NCBI RefSeq assembly: GCF_009268075.1
Contig: NZ_VWOH01000001.1
Location: 62,001-126,000 of the forward strand
Direction of reading: 5' to 3'
Length of the DNA stretch: 64,000 nucleotides
Source: 'Cynodon dactylon' phytoplasma
GTDB taxonomy: Bacteria; Bacillota_I; Bacilli_A; Acholeplasmatales; Acholeplasmataceae
Shown here: in pieces, positions 9,705 through 21,400 of the stretch
How the letters are laid out: each line of letters begins with the position of its first letter
How positions within the stretch are numbered: the first letter of the stretch is position 1
Made by a program: the position numbers and the translations under genes
The notes under the pieces: generated by a model
Told to the model about the DNA's origin: nothing
Seen by the model: only the letters and a program-made list of their open reading frames with translations
The model's database searches: none

Positions 9705-10934
9705 TTATTCAATAATTTTTAAAACGTGTCCAGCTCCAATAGTTCTGCCACCCTCACGAACAGAAAATTTAGTACCTACTTCAATAGCAACTGTTTTAAT
9801 CAATTTTATTCTCACATTTATTAAATCTCCAGGTTGACCAAAAGGATTTTGAGCGCTTTCTCCGATAAATTCTTCAATTGAACCAGTAACATCAGTTGTT
9901 CTAAAATAAAATTGAGGTTTATAATTCGCATTAACTGGAGTTCTACGTCCTCCTTCTTTTTCTGTAAGAAGATAAATTTCAGATTCAAAAATAGAATATG
10001 CTTTTATTGAACCAGGTTTACACAAAATTTGACCGCGTTCAACACTTTCTTTCGGAATACCACGTAATAAAACTCCGATGTTATCACCCGCTATTGCAGT
10101 ACCTAAATGTTGGTCGAATGTTTTCATACTAACTACAACTGATTTTTGAGATTCTTTGCCTAAACCAACTATTTCAACTTCATCATTAACACTTATTTGT
10201 CCTCTTTCGACACGTCCTGTAACTGTAGTGCCTCTACCTGAAATAGTCAAAACATTTTCTATAGGCATTAAAAAAGGTTGATTTATATCTCTTACTGGAT
10301 CTTTAATATATGTATCTAATAAATGTATTAATTCTTCTATTTTTTTAGAATAAATTTTTTCACCTTTATAATCTGGTTCGGATTCTTCAATAGCCTTTAA
10401 AGCAGAACCAGTAACAATTGGAGTATTTTCATAATCAAAATTATATTTTTTAAGTAATTCTCTAACTTCTAATTCAATTAATTCTAAAATATCATCAGTA
10501 ACATCAGAAAAATCACATTTATTGATAAAAACTATTAAACTAGGAACTCCTACTTGTTTCGCTAATAATAAATGTTCTGAAGTTTGAGGTTTAGGACCAT
10601 CTTTACCAGAAACTACTAAAATAGCAGCATCCATTTGAGAAGCACCAGTAATCATGTTTTTAATATAATCAGCATGACCAGGACAATCAATATGTGCATA
10701 ATGCCTTTTTTCTGTAGAATATTCTATATGAGCAGTATTAATAGTAATTCCCCTTTCTCTTTCTTCTTGATTACTATCTATTTCATCATATTTTTTTCTT
10801 TCAGCTAAACCTTTTGCGTGTAAAACAGTTGTGATTGCTGCTGTTAATGTAGTTTTTCCATGATCTACATGACCAATAGTACCTACATTAACATGAACTT
10901 TATCTCTTTTTAAATTTTCATTTTCATTAGCCAT
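9705..10934 (-). CDS. tuf: elongation factor Tu
   Basis: 409 residues. EF-Tu is the GTPase that delivers aminoacyl-tRNA to the ribosome. The P-loop GHVDHGKT (about 21-28), the switch [10 protein letters not shown], the NKCD guanine-specificity motif and a complete C-terminal barrel are all present. The N-terminus [19 protein letters not shown] is about eight residues longer than usual. It is the last gene of rpsL-rpsG-fusA-tuf and has an unusually strong ribosome-binding site (AAAGGAGG), as expected for one of the most abundant proteins. Confidence 0.98.
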   Translation of the reverse strand: MANENENLKRDKVHVNVGTIGHVDHGKTTLTAAITTVLHAKGLAERKKYDEIDSNQEERERGITINTAHIEYSTEKRHYAHIDCPGHADYIKNMITGASQMDAAILVVSGKDGPKPQTSEHLLLAKQVGVPSLIVFINKCDFSDVTDDILELIELEVRELLKKYNFDYENTPIVTGSALKAIEESEPDYKGEKIYSKKIEELIHLLDTYIKDPVRDINQPFLMPIENVLTISGRGTTVTGRVERGQISVNDEVEIVGLGKESQKSVVVSMKTFDQHLGTAIAGDNIGVLLRGIPKESVERGQILCKPGSIKAYSIFESEIYLLTEKEGGRRTPVNANYKPQFYFRTTDVTGSIEEFIGESAQNPFGQPGDLINVRIKLIKTVAIEVGTKFSVREGGRTIGAGHVLKIIE

Positions 10935-10988
10935 TATTATAAGGCCTCCTTTTTTTTTTAATTAAAAAAAATTTTTTTATTTTTTTTA

Positions 10989-11015
10989 AAATCTTTTTAA
11001 AATATTAAAAGATTT
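10989..11015 (-). other. inverted repeat between fusA and tuf
   Basis: A nine-base inverted repeat, AAATCTTTT and AAAAGATTT, has a nine-base loop and lies in the 86-base gap between fusA and tuf. It lacks a T-run immediately downstream on the coding strand. That makes a simple terminator unlikely and an mRNA processing or stability element possible. It could also be chance in AT-rich DNA. Confidence 0.3.
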
Positions 11016-11020
11016 AGAAT

Positions 11021-13120
11021 TTATGTTTTTTTAATAATATTAATACTACGTTCTTGAATAATACTATCCTGAATATTTTTAGGAGCTTTTTCATATTTTT
11101 TAAATTCCATACTAAAATTTGCTCTCCCTTGAGTATTAGAACGTAAAATAGTAGCATAACCAAACATTTCTGATAAAGGAACTAAAGCTTGAATAACAAT
11201 TGCAACACTATCTTTATTTTCTTGTTTTTCTATCTTTCCTCTTCTAGACATTAAATCACCCATTACACTACCTAAATATTCATGTGGAGTTATTACTTCT
11301 AATTTCATAATAGGTTCTAAAACTGCAATGACACCTTTGTCTTTAGTAAAACTTAAAGCATTTTGAGTAGCTCTTTGAAAAGCATAATCATTAGAATCAA
11401 CTAAATGAATTGAACCATCAAATAAAGTTGCTTTAAAATCAATCAAAGGATAACCAGCTACAACTCCTTGTGTAGAAATATCTTCTAAACATTTTCTTAC
11501 AGTTTCAATAAAATTATGAGGAATAACACCTCCTACAATTTTATTAATAAATTCAAAACCTTTACCTTCGTTATTCGGTTCAAAAATAATTTTAACATGT
11601 CCATAATTACCGCTACCTCCAGTTTGACTTATATATTTTCCTTCTGTTTCTATTCTTTTAACAAAAGTTTCTCTATAAGAAACCTGAGGATTAGCAGTAT
11701 TAATTTCTACTAAAAATTCACTTCTTAAACGACCTATGATAATATCAAGATGCAATTCACCCATACCAGCAATAATAGTTTGGTTTGTTTCTTCATTCGT
11801 ATAAAACTTAAAAGTTGGATCTTCTTCTGCTAATTTTTTTAAAGCAGAAGTAATTTTACCTCTATCGCTTTTATTTTTAGGTTCGACTGCGATTTCTATT
11901 ACCGGATCTGGAAAATTCATAGATTCTAAAATAATAAAATTATCTTCTAAAGTTAAAGTATCTCCAGTAATAGTTTCTTTTAAACCTATAACGGCTACAA
12001 TATCACCAGTATAAACTTCTTTAATTTCAGTTCTTGTATTAGCATGCATTTGTAGTAAACGAGAAACACGTTCTTTAATAATTTGTTTTTTGGATGTATT
12101 ATAAATATAAGAACCTATTTTAAGATGACCAGAATATACCCTTAAAAAAGTTAAACGACCAACAAAAGGATCTGACATAACTTTAAAAGCTAAAGCTACA
12201 AAAGGTTCTGAATCAGAAGGTTTTACAACTATTTCTTGTTGATTTTGATCAAAACCAATTATAGAAGATACTTCAATAGGAGAAGGTAGATAATCAATAA
12301 TTGCATCTAAAATTTTTAAAATACCTTTATTTTTGAAAGAAGAACCACATAAAACAGGAAAAAAATTAATATCCAAAGTTGCTTTTCTTATTACTTTTTT
12401 TAAAATATCAGAGTTAATTTCCTTATTTTCTAAAACTAAATTCATTAAATTATCGTCAAAATCAGACAAAATTTCTATTAATTCTTGTCTCTTTAAATAA
12501 ACTAATTCTTTCATTTCTTCTGGAATATCGATAAATTTTCCATTTTCATTAGGCGAACCATCATATTCAAAAGCAGTCATTTCTATTAAATCAATAATAC
12601 CACGAAAATTATTTTCTTTTCCTATAGGTAATTGAATAGCAGCCACTTTTATTCCAAGCCTATTTTTTAAAGTTTCAATAGCATATTCAAAATTAGCTCC
12701 TATCTTATCCATCTTGTTTACAAATATAATTCTTGGTACTTTATATTCAGTCGCTTGTCTCCAAACAGTTTCTGTTTGTGGTTCTACTCCTGCTTGAGCA
12801 TCAATAATAGCTATTGCACCATCTAAAACTCTTAAAGAACGAGAAACTTCTACTGTAAAATCAACATGTCCAGGAGTATCAATAATCTGAATTTTATTAT
12901 CTTTCCAAAAAACGGTTGTAGCAGCAGAAGTAATAGTTATTCCTCTTTTTTTCTCCTGTTCCATCCAATCCATTTGAGAAGCCCCATCATGCGTTTCACC
13001 TATTTTATGTATTTTACCAGCATGAAATAAAATTCTTTCTGTTGTAGTGGTTTTACCAGCATCAATATGAGCCATAATACCTATATTACGCATTTTATCT
13101 AGACTAAATTGACGTCCCAT
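11021..13120 (-). CDS. fusA: elongation factor G
   Basis: 699 residues, normal length. EF-G is the GTPase that drives translocation and, with ribosome recycling factor, subunit splitting. The P-loop AHIDAGKTT (about 17-25), switch [15 protein letters not shown], and domain IV with [11 protein letters not shown] (about 513-523) are intact. It lies in the str operon between rpsG (35 bases upstream) and tuf. Confidence 0.98.
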   Translation of the reverse strand: MGRQFSLDKMRNIGIMAHIDAGKTTTTERILFHAGKIHKIGETHDGASQMDWMEQEKKRGITITSAATTVFWKDNKIQIIDTPGHVDFTVEVSRSLRVLDGAIAIIDAQAGVEPQTETVWRQATEYKVPRIIFVNKMDKIGANFEYAIETLKNRLGIKVAAIQLPIGKENNFRGIIDLIEMTAFEYDGSPNENGKFIDIPEEMKELVYLKRQELIEILSDFDDNLMNLVLENKEINSDILKKVIRKATLDINFFPVLCGSSFKNKGILKILDAIIDYLPSPIEVSSIIGFDQNQQEIVVKPSDSEPFVALAFKVMSDPFVGRLTFLRVYSGHLKIGSYIYNTSKKQIIKERVSRLLQMHANTRTEIKEVYTGDIVAVIGLKETITGDTLTLEDNFIILESMNFPDPVIEIAVEPKNKSDRGKITSALKKLAEEDPTFKFYTNEETNQTIIAGMGELHLDIIIGRLRSEFLVEINTANPQVSYRETFVKRIETEGKYISQTGGSGNYGHVKIIFEPNNEGKGFEFINKIVGGVIPHNFIETVRKCLEDISTQGVVAGYPLIDFKATLFDGSIHLVDSNDYAFQRATQNALSFTKDKGVIAVLEPIMKLEVITPHEYLGSVMGDLMSRRGKIEKQENKDSVAIVIQALVPLSEMFGYATILRSNTQGRANFSMEFKKYEKAPKNIQDSIIQERSINIIKKT

Positions 13121-13154
13121 ATACTTCTTTTATCCCCTTTATATTAAATTTTAA

Positions 13155-13625
13155 TTACCAACGATGATGTGCAAAAGCTTTATTAGCTTCTGCCATTTTA
13201 TATGTATCTTCTTTTTTCTTAATAGTTAAACCAATACCATTAGAAGCATCAATTATTTCTTTAGCTAATTTTTCTTCCATACTTTTACCATTACGTTTTT
13301 GAGCATATTGTATTAACCATTTTAAACCTAAAGAATGACGTCTTTCAGGACGTACTTCTGAAGGTACCTGATAATTTTGACTCCCTATAGTACGTGTTCT
13401 AACTTCTAAAATAGGCATCGCATTACTTAAAGCTTTATTAAAAACATCTATAGGTTCTTTTTTTGTAATTTCTTTTATTTTATCAAAAGCTCTATATAAA
13501 ATATTTCTAGCAACACTCTTTTTACCATCTTTCATAATAGTATTAATTATTTTGGTAACTAATTTAGAATTATACACTGGATCTGGCGATATATCTCTTT
13601 TATATATACGTTTCTTACGAGACAT
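13155..13625 (-). CDS. rpsG: 30S ribosomal protein S7
   Basis: 156 residues, standard. S7 nucleates assembly of the 30S head and in some bacteria represses the str operon. It starts [10 protein letters not shown] and has the conserved GGQNYQ-like segment as [16 protein letters not shown] (about 82-97); it ends AFAHHRW. It follows rpsL by 42 bases. Confidence 0.97.
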   Translation of the reverse strand: MSRKKRIYKRDISPDPVYNSKLVTKIINTIMKDGKKSVARNILYRAFDKIKEITKKEPIDVFNKALSNAMPILEVRTRTIGSQNYQVPSEVRPERRHSLGLKWLIQYAQKRNGKSMEEKLAKEIIDASNGIGLTIKKKEDTYKMAEANKAFAHHRW

Positions 13626-13667
13626 AATTTTACTTCACTTTCACTTTCTTATTTTTATATTTTAATA

Positions 13668-14120
13668 TTATTTTTTTTTAAATTTATCGTTAGAATTTGT
13701 ATTGTTAACTTTTTTAGCTCCATATTTTGAACGTCCTTGTTTTCTGTTTTGTACTCCAGTAGAATCTAAAGTACCTCTAACTATATGATATCTTACACCA
13801 GGCAAATCTTTTACCCTTCCTCCACGAACTAAAACTGTACTATGTTCTTGTAAAGAATGACCAATTCCCGGAATATAAGAAGTTATTTCAACACCATTAC
13901 TTAAACGAACTCTAGCAAATTTTCTTAAAGCTGAATTAGGTTTTTTAGGAGTCATAGTAGAAACTTTAATACAAACTCCTGATTTTTGTGGAGAATTGTA
14001 ATATACATTTCTTTTCTTTAAACTACTGAAGCTATATCTTAAAGCAGGAGACTTAATTTTAGAAACCTTAGAAATTCTTTTTTTTCTAATTAATTGTGAA
14101 ATAGTAGGCATTCGATTCAC
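13668..14120 (-). CDS. rpsL: 30S ribosomal protein S12
   Basis: 150 residues. S12 sits in the decoding centre and controls accuracy. The [10 protein letters not shown] start appears at Met4, so the ATG encoding MPTI (14111) is an alternative to the first Met. The [14 protein letters not shown] motif and the [29 protein letters not shown] region are intact. The segment [15 protein letters not shown] replaces the usual shorter linker, so the N-terminal part is slightly long. It is the first gene after the promoter at 14182. Confidence 0.97.
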   Translation of the reverse strand: MNRMPTISQLIRKKRISKVSKIKSPALRYSFSSLKKRNVYYNSPQKSGVCIKVSTMTPKKPNSALRKFARVRLSNGVEITSYIPGIGHSLQEHSTVLVRGGRVKDLPGVRYHIVRGTLDSTGVQNRKQGRSKYGAKKVNNTNSNDKFKKK

Positions 14121-14126
14121 CTTTCT

Positions 14127-14171
14127 TTTTTTTATTATATCAAAGCAAATTTTTATTATATCAAAGCAAAT
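14127..14171. repeat. tandem duplication containing TATAAT words upstream of rpsL
   Basis: About 21 bases, core TTATTATATCAAAGCAAAT, occur twice in a row. On the minus strand each copy reads TTTGCTTTGATATAATAA, so the duplication places two extra perfect TATAAT words between the main promoter and rpsL. Neither copy has an evident -35 box at normal spacing. It may add weak start sites or be a neutral slippage product. Confidence 0.6.
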
Positions 14172-14181
14172 AAGATAATTT

Positions 14182-14210
14182 ATTATAACTTTTTTTTATA
14201 AAAAAATCAA
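14182..14210 (-). promoter_or_regulatory. promoter of rpsL-rpsG-fusA-tuf
   Basis: On the minus strand a TTGATT -35 box (14205-14210) is exactly 17 bases from a perfect TATAAT -10 box (14182-14187), about 60 bases before rpsL. It lies in the 140-base gap after rpoC. The str genes can therefore be transcribed apart from the upstream rpoBC genes. Confidence 0.65.
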
Positions 14211-14259
14211 TATTATCAAATTTCGAATCATTGTATTAATTTAAAAAATTTTAATTAAA

Positions 14260-17200
14260 TTAATAACTATCAGAAATTTTATTTTTATCTTTAGGATATT
14301 TAAAAGATATAGTTTCTAAAATACCTGTTCCTGCAGGAATAAGACCTCCTACAATAACATTCTCTTTTAATCCATATAAATAATCTGTTTGACCTTTAAT
14401 AGCTGCATCAATTAAAATCTTGGTTGTTTCTTGGAAAGAAGCAGCTGATAATAAAGAATCGCTTTTTAGAGAAGCTCTCGTTATACCTAACAAAATAGGG
14501 CGAGCCACAGCTAAAGTTTTTTTATTTTCAATCATTTTTAAATTTTCTTTACGAAAATCTTTTATTGAAACTTCTAAACCAGGCAATAAATTTGTATTAC
14601 CTTCAAAAATAACTAAAACTTGTTTAAACATCTGGCGAATAATAATTTCAATATGCTTATCACTAATAGTAACGCTTTGAGATTGATAAACTTTTTGAAC
14701 TTCTTCTAAAATATATTTCTGAGTTTCTTCAACGCTAGTAATTCTTAATAATTCTCTCAAATCGATAGAACCATTAGTTAATTTTTGTCCAGCTTTAATA
14801 TTCATACCTTTAGAAACTAAAATTTCTGAATTGAATAAAGCATTATAAACAAATTCTTTTTTTGAATCTGTTTCAGATACAATAGTTATTTCATAAAATT
14901 GAGAATTAATATTTTTAATATCCTTAACAAAACCATTATATTCACTAATAATTGCTTTTCCTTTAGGTTTTCTAGCTTCAAATAATTCCTGAATTCTAGG
15001 TAACCCTTGAGTAATATCAGAAACAGCAAGAACACCTCCAGTATGAAAAGTTCTCATAGTTAATTGTGTTCCTGGTTCTCCAATAGACTGTGCAGCAATA
15101 ACACCAACAGCTTCACCTATTTCAACATTTTTATTTGTAGCTAAATTTAAACCATAACATTTGGAACAAATACCATGATCAAAATTACAATTTAAAATGC
15201 TTCTAATTTTAACTTTTTTAATATCTAATTGAATAATTTTGCTTACGATATCTTTTGTAATTAATTCATTTTTTTTCAAAATAATTTCTTTATTTTTAGG
15301 ATTAATAATATTTTCTGCTGCAAAACGACCAAAGATACGTTGAGATAACGAAACAATTTCTTTTTCATCTCTATAAATAGGTTCGATAAATATTCCTTTA
15401 TCAGTATAACAATCTTCTTTTGTAATAATATTATCTTGAGCAACATCTACTAATCTACGTGTTAAATAACCAGATTCTGCAGTTTTTAAAGCTGTATCAG
15501 TAGAAACTTTACGAGCACCATGTGTTGAAATAAAAAATTCAGATACAGTTAATCCTTCTTTAAAAGAACTTTTAACAGGTATTTCTAAAATTTCTCCTTT
15601 TGGACTATTCATCAAACCTCTCATACCGGATAATTGAGAAAAATTGGAAGCATTTCCACGAGCTCCGCTATCACTTATCATAAATAAATGATTATTTTTA
15701 TCAAATTCTTTCATTAAGCCTTCTTGAATTCTATCTCTAACATTTTTCCATTCTTGAATAACTAAATTTTTTTTCTCAGAAATAGTTAAAAAACCATTAT
15801 CATACCATTGTTCTATTTCTGTTATTTTATCTTCTACTTCTGTTAATAACTCTTTTTTCTTTGAATAAACATTAATATCAAAATGAGAAATAGTAATGCC
15901 AGCTATTGTAGAATACTTAAAACCCAAATCTTTAATATTATCTAACATTTTAGAAGTTTCAGTAATATTACTCTTTTTAAAAACATGATCTATAATCATT
16001 GATAAAAATTTTTTTTTAAAAGGTTCTGTAATTGGTATATTAGGTAAAAAATCTTTAGGATTACCGTTTTTTGGAATAAAATAGATATCAGGAGTTTTTA
16101 CTTCTAAATTAAATGTAGTTGGTTCTTGAATATAATTAAAATGAGAAGGTAAAATTTTATTAAAAATTAATTTTCCTAAAGTAGTAACTAAATACTTTTC
16201 TTTTTGTTCTTCAGTAAAATAAGAATCAATATTACAAACTTTAACTAAAATTCTAGTATGTAGTTCAATTTCTTTATTATAAAAAGATAATTCTGCTTCT
16301 TTTAAATCAAAAAATATTTTACCTTCATTTCTATTTGTATATTCTATTTGTTCGATATCTTTTTTTGTATTTTTAGAATCTGGAGCAATATAATATTTAC
16401 TTTTTTCTATAGTTAAATAATAATTACCTAAAACCATATCTTGAGAAGGAGATAAAACAGGACTTCCATTTTTCGGATCTAAAATATTATGAGATACTAA
16501 CATTAATAATCGTGCTTCAGCTTGAGCTTCGATAGATAAAGGTAAGTAAACTGCCATTTGATCTCCATCAAAATCAGCATTAAAAGCTGGAGTTACCAAA
16601 GGATGCAATCTTATTGCTTTTCCATCTATTAATTTTGGTTCAAAAGCTTGTATTCCTAAACGATGCAATGTAGGAGCTCTATTTAACAAAACCGGATGTT
16701 CTTTAACTACATCTTCTAAAATACTTAATACATACTCACTCATTTTTTCATATAAAGCAGTTGCGTTTTTTCTATCGATCCCTTTAACTTCTTGTAATTT
16801 ATTTAAAATAAAAGGTTTAAACAAAATAAAAGCCATTTGTCTTGGTATTCCGCATTGATGTATTTTAAGATCCGGTCCTACAATAATAACTGATCTTCCT
16901 GAATAATCAACTCTTTTTCCTAAAAGATTTTGTCTAAAACGACCTTGTTTCCCTCTCAACATTTCTGACAAAGATTTTAAATTTTTATTTCTTTCTATAT
17001 TAGAATTATTTTTTTTGCTTGTTTTAACATTATCAAATAAAGCGTCTACAGCCTCTTGAAGCATTCTTTTTTCATTTTTAATAATTAATCTTGGAGCTTT
17101 TTGTTTAATTTGTTTTTTTAAACGATTGTTACGATTAAGAATTCTTCTATATAAATCATTAATATCAGTAGTTGCAAAACGACCACCATCTAAAGGTACT

Positions 17201-18393
17201 ATAGGTCTTAAATCTGCTGGTAACACAGGAATAACATCCATAACCATCCATTCAGGTTTATTATCGGATTGATTAAAAGACTCAATTATTTCTAACCTTT
17301 TAATAATATTATCTCTTTTTTGTTTCGATACTTTGTTTAAAAAAACTCTTAATTCCTTAATGATTAAGTCTAAATCTAGTTCTTCTAACATTTTTTTAAT
17401 AGCTTCAGCACCAGTTAAAGCCACAAAACTATTTCCATAATGATCCAAATATTGGCCATACTGAATTTCACTTATTATTTGTTTTTTTTCTAAATTAGTT
17501 TTTCCAGGATTAAACACAATATAAGAAGCATAATAAACTATTTCTGATAATTCCTTAGCTTTTATACCTAACAAAATAGCTAATCTACTAGGAGAACTAT
17601 TTAAATACCAAGTATGAACTATAGGAGATGCTAATTCAATATGACCCATTCTTTCTCTTCTAACTTTTTGCTCAGTAATTTCAACACCACACTTAGAACA
17701 AATTTGACCTTTTCTCAATGTTGTTTTTTTTGAACAAAAACATTGTAAATCCTTAACAGGTCCAAAAATCCTAGGACAAAAAAGACCACCTATTTCTGGC
17801 TTAGCAGTACGATAATTAATAGTTTCATAATTAACAATTTCTCCATAAGACCATTGTCTTATTTCATGAGGAGAAGCTAAACGAATTTTAAAATATTCAT
17901 ATTCACGGCTTCCATATTCTTTATTTTTGATTTGTTTTTGATTTGAATTAATAAGTTTATCTTTTTTGTCTTTAAATGAACTTTTTTTTTCATAAAATTT
18001 ATTTTTGTTATTGTTATTAAATTTACAGTTATCTTGAACATTATAAAAATCCAAAATATTTTCTATTTGTTCTGCAAAAGCATTATCTTCAGAAACTATT
18101 TTTTTTAAAAAATTACTATTAAATTCTAAAATTGAATGTAAATCATTTATTTTATTTTTTTTTAAAATATTAACAAATTCTTTAGATAAATTTAAATTTT
18201 CTAAAGAAGAAGGTAAAAAAAATTTTTTCAAAATAGGAACAATATCTTCCAAAATTTCTTTATTTAATAAAGATTTCAAATTAGAAAGAGTGTAATAATT
18301 AAAATCTATTAACTTACTAATACCAATAGATTTCAAAACTTTTAAAGTTTTTTGTGAAGAAAAAAAATTTTCAATTTTAACATTTAAATTCAT
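14260..18393 (-). CDS. rpoC: RNA polymerase beta' subunit with an N-terminal extension
   Basis: 1377 residues, against about 1200 in typical Firmicutes. The conserved beta' body starts near residue 167 (YFKIRLASPHEIRQWSYGE). The zinc site cysteines (CFCSKK...CSKCG, about 219-235) follow, then the active-site NADFDGDQMA with its three metal-binding Asp residues, the bridge helix and the trigger loop. The first 167 residues are extra. Residues 64-118 (ENLNLS...ILKKNKINDLHSIL) look like the alpha C-terminal domain pattern, with a weaker copy at 15-60, then a Lys/Asn-rich linker. It follows rpoB by 14 bases, with an AAGGAG ribosome-binding site. Confidence 0.97.
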   Translation of the reverse strand: MNLNVKIENFFSSQKTLKVLKSIGISKLIDFNYYTLSNLKSLLNKEILEDIVPILKKFFLPSSLENLNLSKEFVNILKKNKINDLHSILEFNSNFLKKIVSEDNAFAEQIENILDFYNVQDNCKFNNNNKNKFYEKKSSFKDKKDKLINSNQKQIKNKEYGSREYEYFKIRLASPHEIRQWSYGEIVNYETINYRTAKPEIGGLFCPRIFGPVKDLQCFCSKKTTLRKGQICSKCGVEITEQKVRRERMGHIELASPIVHTWYLNSSPSRLAILLGIKAKELSEIVYYASYIVFNPGKTNLEKKQIISEIQYGQYLDHYGNSFVALTGAEAIKKMLEELDLDLIIKELRVFLNKVSKQKRDNIIKRLEIIESFNQSDNKPEWMVMDVIPVLPADLRPIVPLDGGRFATTDINDLYRRILNRNNRLKKQIKQKAPRLIIKNEKRMLQEAVDALFDNVKTSKKNNSNIERNKNLKSLSEMLRGKQGRFRQNLLGKRVDYSGRSVIIVGPDLKIHQCGIPRQMAFILFKPFILNKLQEVKGIDRKNATALYEKMSEYVLSILEDVVKEHPVLLNRAPTLHRLGIQAFEPKLIDGKAIRLHPLVTPAFNADFDGDQMAVYLPLSIEAQAEARLLMLVSHNILDPKNGSPVLSPSQDMVLGNYYLTIEKSKYYIAPDSKNTKKDIEQIEYTNRNEGKIFFDLKEAELSFYNKEIELHTRILVKVCNIDSYFTEEQKEKYLVTTLGKLIFNKILPSHFNYIQEPTTFNLEVKTPDIYFIPKNGNPKDFLPNIPITEPFKKKFLSMIIDHVFKKSNITETSKMLDNIKDLGFKYSTIAGITISHFDINVYSKKKELLTEVEDKITEIEQWYDNGFLTISEKKNLVIQEWKNVRDRIQEGLMKEFDKNNHLFMISDSGARGNASNFSQLSGMRGLMNSPKGEILEIPVKSSFKEGLTVSEFFISTHGARKVSTDTALKTAESGYLTRRLVDVAQDNIITKEDCYTDKGIFIEPIYRDEKEIVSLSQRIFGRFAAENIINPKNKEIILKKNELITKDIVSKIIQLDIKKVKIRSILNCNFDHGICSKCYGLNLATNKNVEIGEAVGVIAAQSIGEPGTQLTMRTFHTGGVLAVSDITQGLPRIQELFEARKPKGKAIISEYNGFVKDIKNINSQFYEITIVSETDSKKEFVYNALFNSEILVSKGMNIKAGQKLTNGSIDLRELLRITSVEETQKYILEEVQKVYQSQSVTISDKHIEIIIRQMFKQVLVIFEGNTNLLPGLEVSIKDFRKENLKMIENKKTLAVARPILLGITRASLKSDSLLSAASFQETTKILIDAAIKGQTDYLYGLKENVIVGGLIPAGTGILETISFKYPKDKNKISDSY

Positions 18394-18407
18394 AATTTGA
18401 ATTTGAT

Positions 18408-21400
18408 TTACTCCTTATTATTCACTAAAGAATAATTCACTTTATTTTCCTTAGTATCTGATTTAATTAACTCAACATGTAAACCTAAAGATTGTAATTC
18501 TTTTGCAAAAACTCTAAAACTTTCTGGTATAGAAGGTTTAGGTAAAGGTAAACCATTAACTATTGCATTATAAGTTTTGTTACGACCAATTATATCATCA
18601 CTTTTAACAGTTAGAAGTTCCTGCAAAGTATGTGCAGCACCATATCCATACAAACTCCAAACTTCCATTTCTCCAGTTCTTTGTCCTCCAGGTCCGCTAT
18701 GACCTTGTCCACGTGTAGCTTGATTAGTTATTAAAGTATAAGGGCCTACATTTCTAGCATGTAATTTATCATCTACCATATGTGATAACTTAATCATATA
18801 TATTATTCCTACTGAAATAGGATGATGAAAAGGTTCACCAGTTCTTCCATCATATAAAATACTTTTTCCATCTAAAGGTAAATCAGCTTCTTTCATAATA
18901 TTATTCAAATCATCATTATTAACTCCATCAAATACAGGAGTTACAACTTTAATACCGATATTTTTAGCAGCAAGACCTAAATGCATTTCTAAAATTTGAC
19001 CAATATTCATTCTGCTTGGAACTCCTAAAGGATTTAACATAATATCAATTGTAGTGCCATCAGACATATATGGCAAATCTTCTTGAGGCAAAATACGTGA
19101 AATAACACCTTTATTACCGTGTCTACCTGCTATTTTATCTCCTTCTTTTATTTTTCTTTTTTTTGCAATATAAACTCTAACACTTTCATTGATACCAGGA
19201 GTAGCTAAAACATCACCATTTTTAACAGAAAAATATTCTACATTTTGAACAATACCGTTTTCTCCAAAAGGAACTCTTAAAGAATTATCTTTATAATCAC
19301 GAGCTTTTTCGCCAATAATAGTTTGAATTAATTTTTCGTATGGAGTAGGTTCGAAAACACCCTGAGGAACAATTTTACCTACTAAAATATCTCCTTCTTT
19401 AACTTCAGAACCTGGAATAATAATACCTCTATGATCTAAATTTTTAATAGCATCAGAACTTACATTAGGAACTTGTCTTGTAATTTCTTCTTTACCAGCA
19501 CCTTTTTTTAGTTCTCTTATATTAATTTCATATTTATTTATATGAATAGAAGTATAAGCATCATTTTGTACTAGTTTTTCTGACATAATAATAGCATCTT
19601 CGTAATTATAACCATCCCAAGTCATGAAAGCAACTGTTAAATTTCTTCCTAGTGACAATTCTCCATTATTAGTAGCAGGACCATCAGCAATGATATCTCC
19701 CTTCTTTACATATTCATTTTTTTTAACAATAGGTTTATGTAAAATAAGAGTATTTTGATTTGATTTAAGAAAATTAGTTAATTCATAAGTTTTTTCATAT
19801 CCTGATTCATCTTCTTTAATAATTATTTTTTGAGCATCTACATAAGATACAATACCATCTTTTTCTGCAATAACTAAACATCCAGAATCTTTAGCTATTC
19901 TATGTTCTACTCCTGTTCCTACAATAGGAGCTTCAGGAATCAAAAGCGGCAGAGCTTGACGTTGCATATTAGTACCCATTAATGCTCTTGAAGCATCATT
20001 ATGTTCTAAAAAAGGAATAGAAGAAGTAGCAATAGATACTATTTGTTTAGGTGATACATCTATGTAATCTAATTGATCTTTATTAAATAATCCTGTTTCA
20101 CCATTTTTTCGGGCAATTACTTTATTTTCTAAAAAAATATTATTTTCATCTAAAAGTGAATCTGCAGAAGCAATAATTTTACCTTCTTCTTCTGAAGAAG
20201 TTAAATATTCAAGTTGATTTAAAACTTTTGTAATACCATTTAATTGTGAAATTTTTAAAAAAGGTGTTTTAATAAAACCATATTGATCTACTTGAGCATA
20301 AGTAGCTAAAGAAGAAATCAAACCAATCGAAGGACCTTCAGGAGTTTCAATAGGACAAAGTCTTCCGTAATAAGAATTATGAACGTCTCTAACTTCAACA
20401 CCAGCTCTATCGCGATCTATTCCACCATTTCCTAAAGCAGAAATTCTTCTTTTTTGAGTAAGCTCTGCTAAAGGATTAACTTGATCCATAAAATGAGATA
20501 AACGAGAACTACCAAAAAAAGTTTTAATTACTATTGATAATGAAGCAAAATTAACTAAACTACCAGGAGTAATAGAATCAAATTTACTTATAGACATTCT
20601 GTCCTTAATATTTTTTTCTGCTCTTGTTAAACCAATACGAAATTGATTTTTAATTAATTCCCCCACTAATCTTAATCTTCTATTTCCTAAATAATCAATA
20701 TCATCTACTTTACCAATGTTCTGATAAAGATTTAAATAATAACTAATGCTTGCAATAATATCTGATAAAACAATACTTTCTTTCTTTTCTTCCTGATTAT
20801 TACCAATAATTTTAATAAAATTTTTATTATTTTTGTCATCTAATAAATATACATCTAAGATTTCGCTTAAAACTATTTTATTTTCCGAATGTTTTTTTTT
20901 ATTATTTTTTTTATTTGTAAAATGAGTAAAATATTTAATAACTTTTTCTTCTATATTTTCTTTATTCTTTTCTAAAATATTCATGACATCGTTATTTAAC
21001 AAAGAATCTTTTTGAACTAACACTTCTCCAGTTTTAAGATCAAAAATATTTTCCTTAATATAAATATTTTCTTCATTATCTATTGTTTTTTTGTAAGTCC
21101 AAACTAATAAATTATCATCTAAATTTATTTTATTTTCTAAATTATCTTCTAAATTAATTAATTCTACTCTAAACAAATCGCGTTTATTCCTTAATTGATC
21201 AATAATGTCTTGAGTTAACAAAGTATCCTTAGGAAATAAAATTTTATTACTATTTTTATCTATTAAATCTTTAGCTAAAAAAGTATTTAATGCACGATCT
21301 AAAACATCCAGTTTTTTATTTAATTTGTATCTTCCAACAGAAGATAAATCATATTTTTTTCGATCAAATAATCTATTTCTAATAAATTCTCTTGAAGCAT

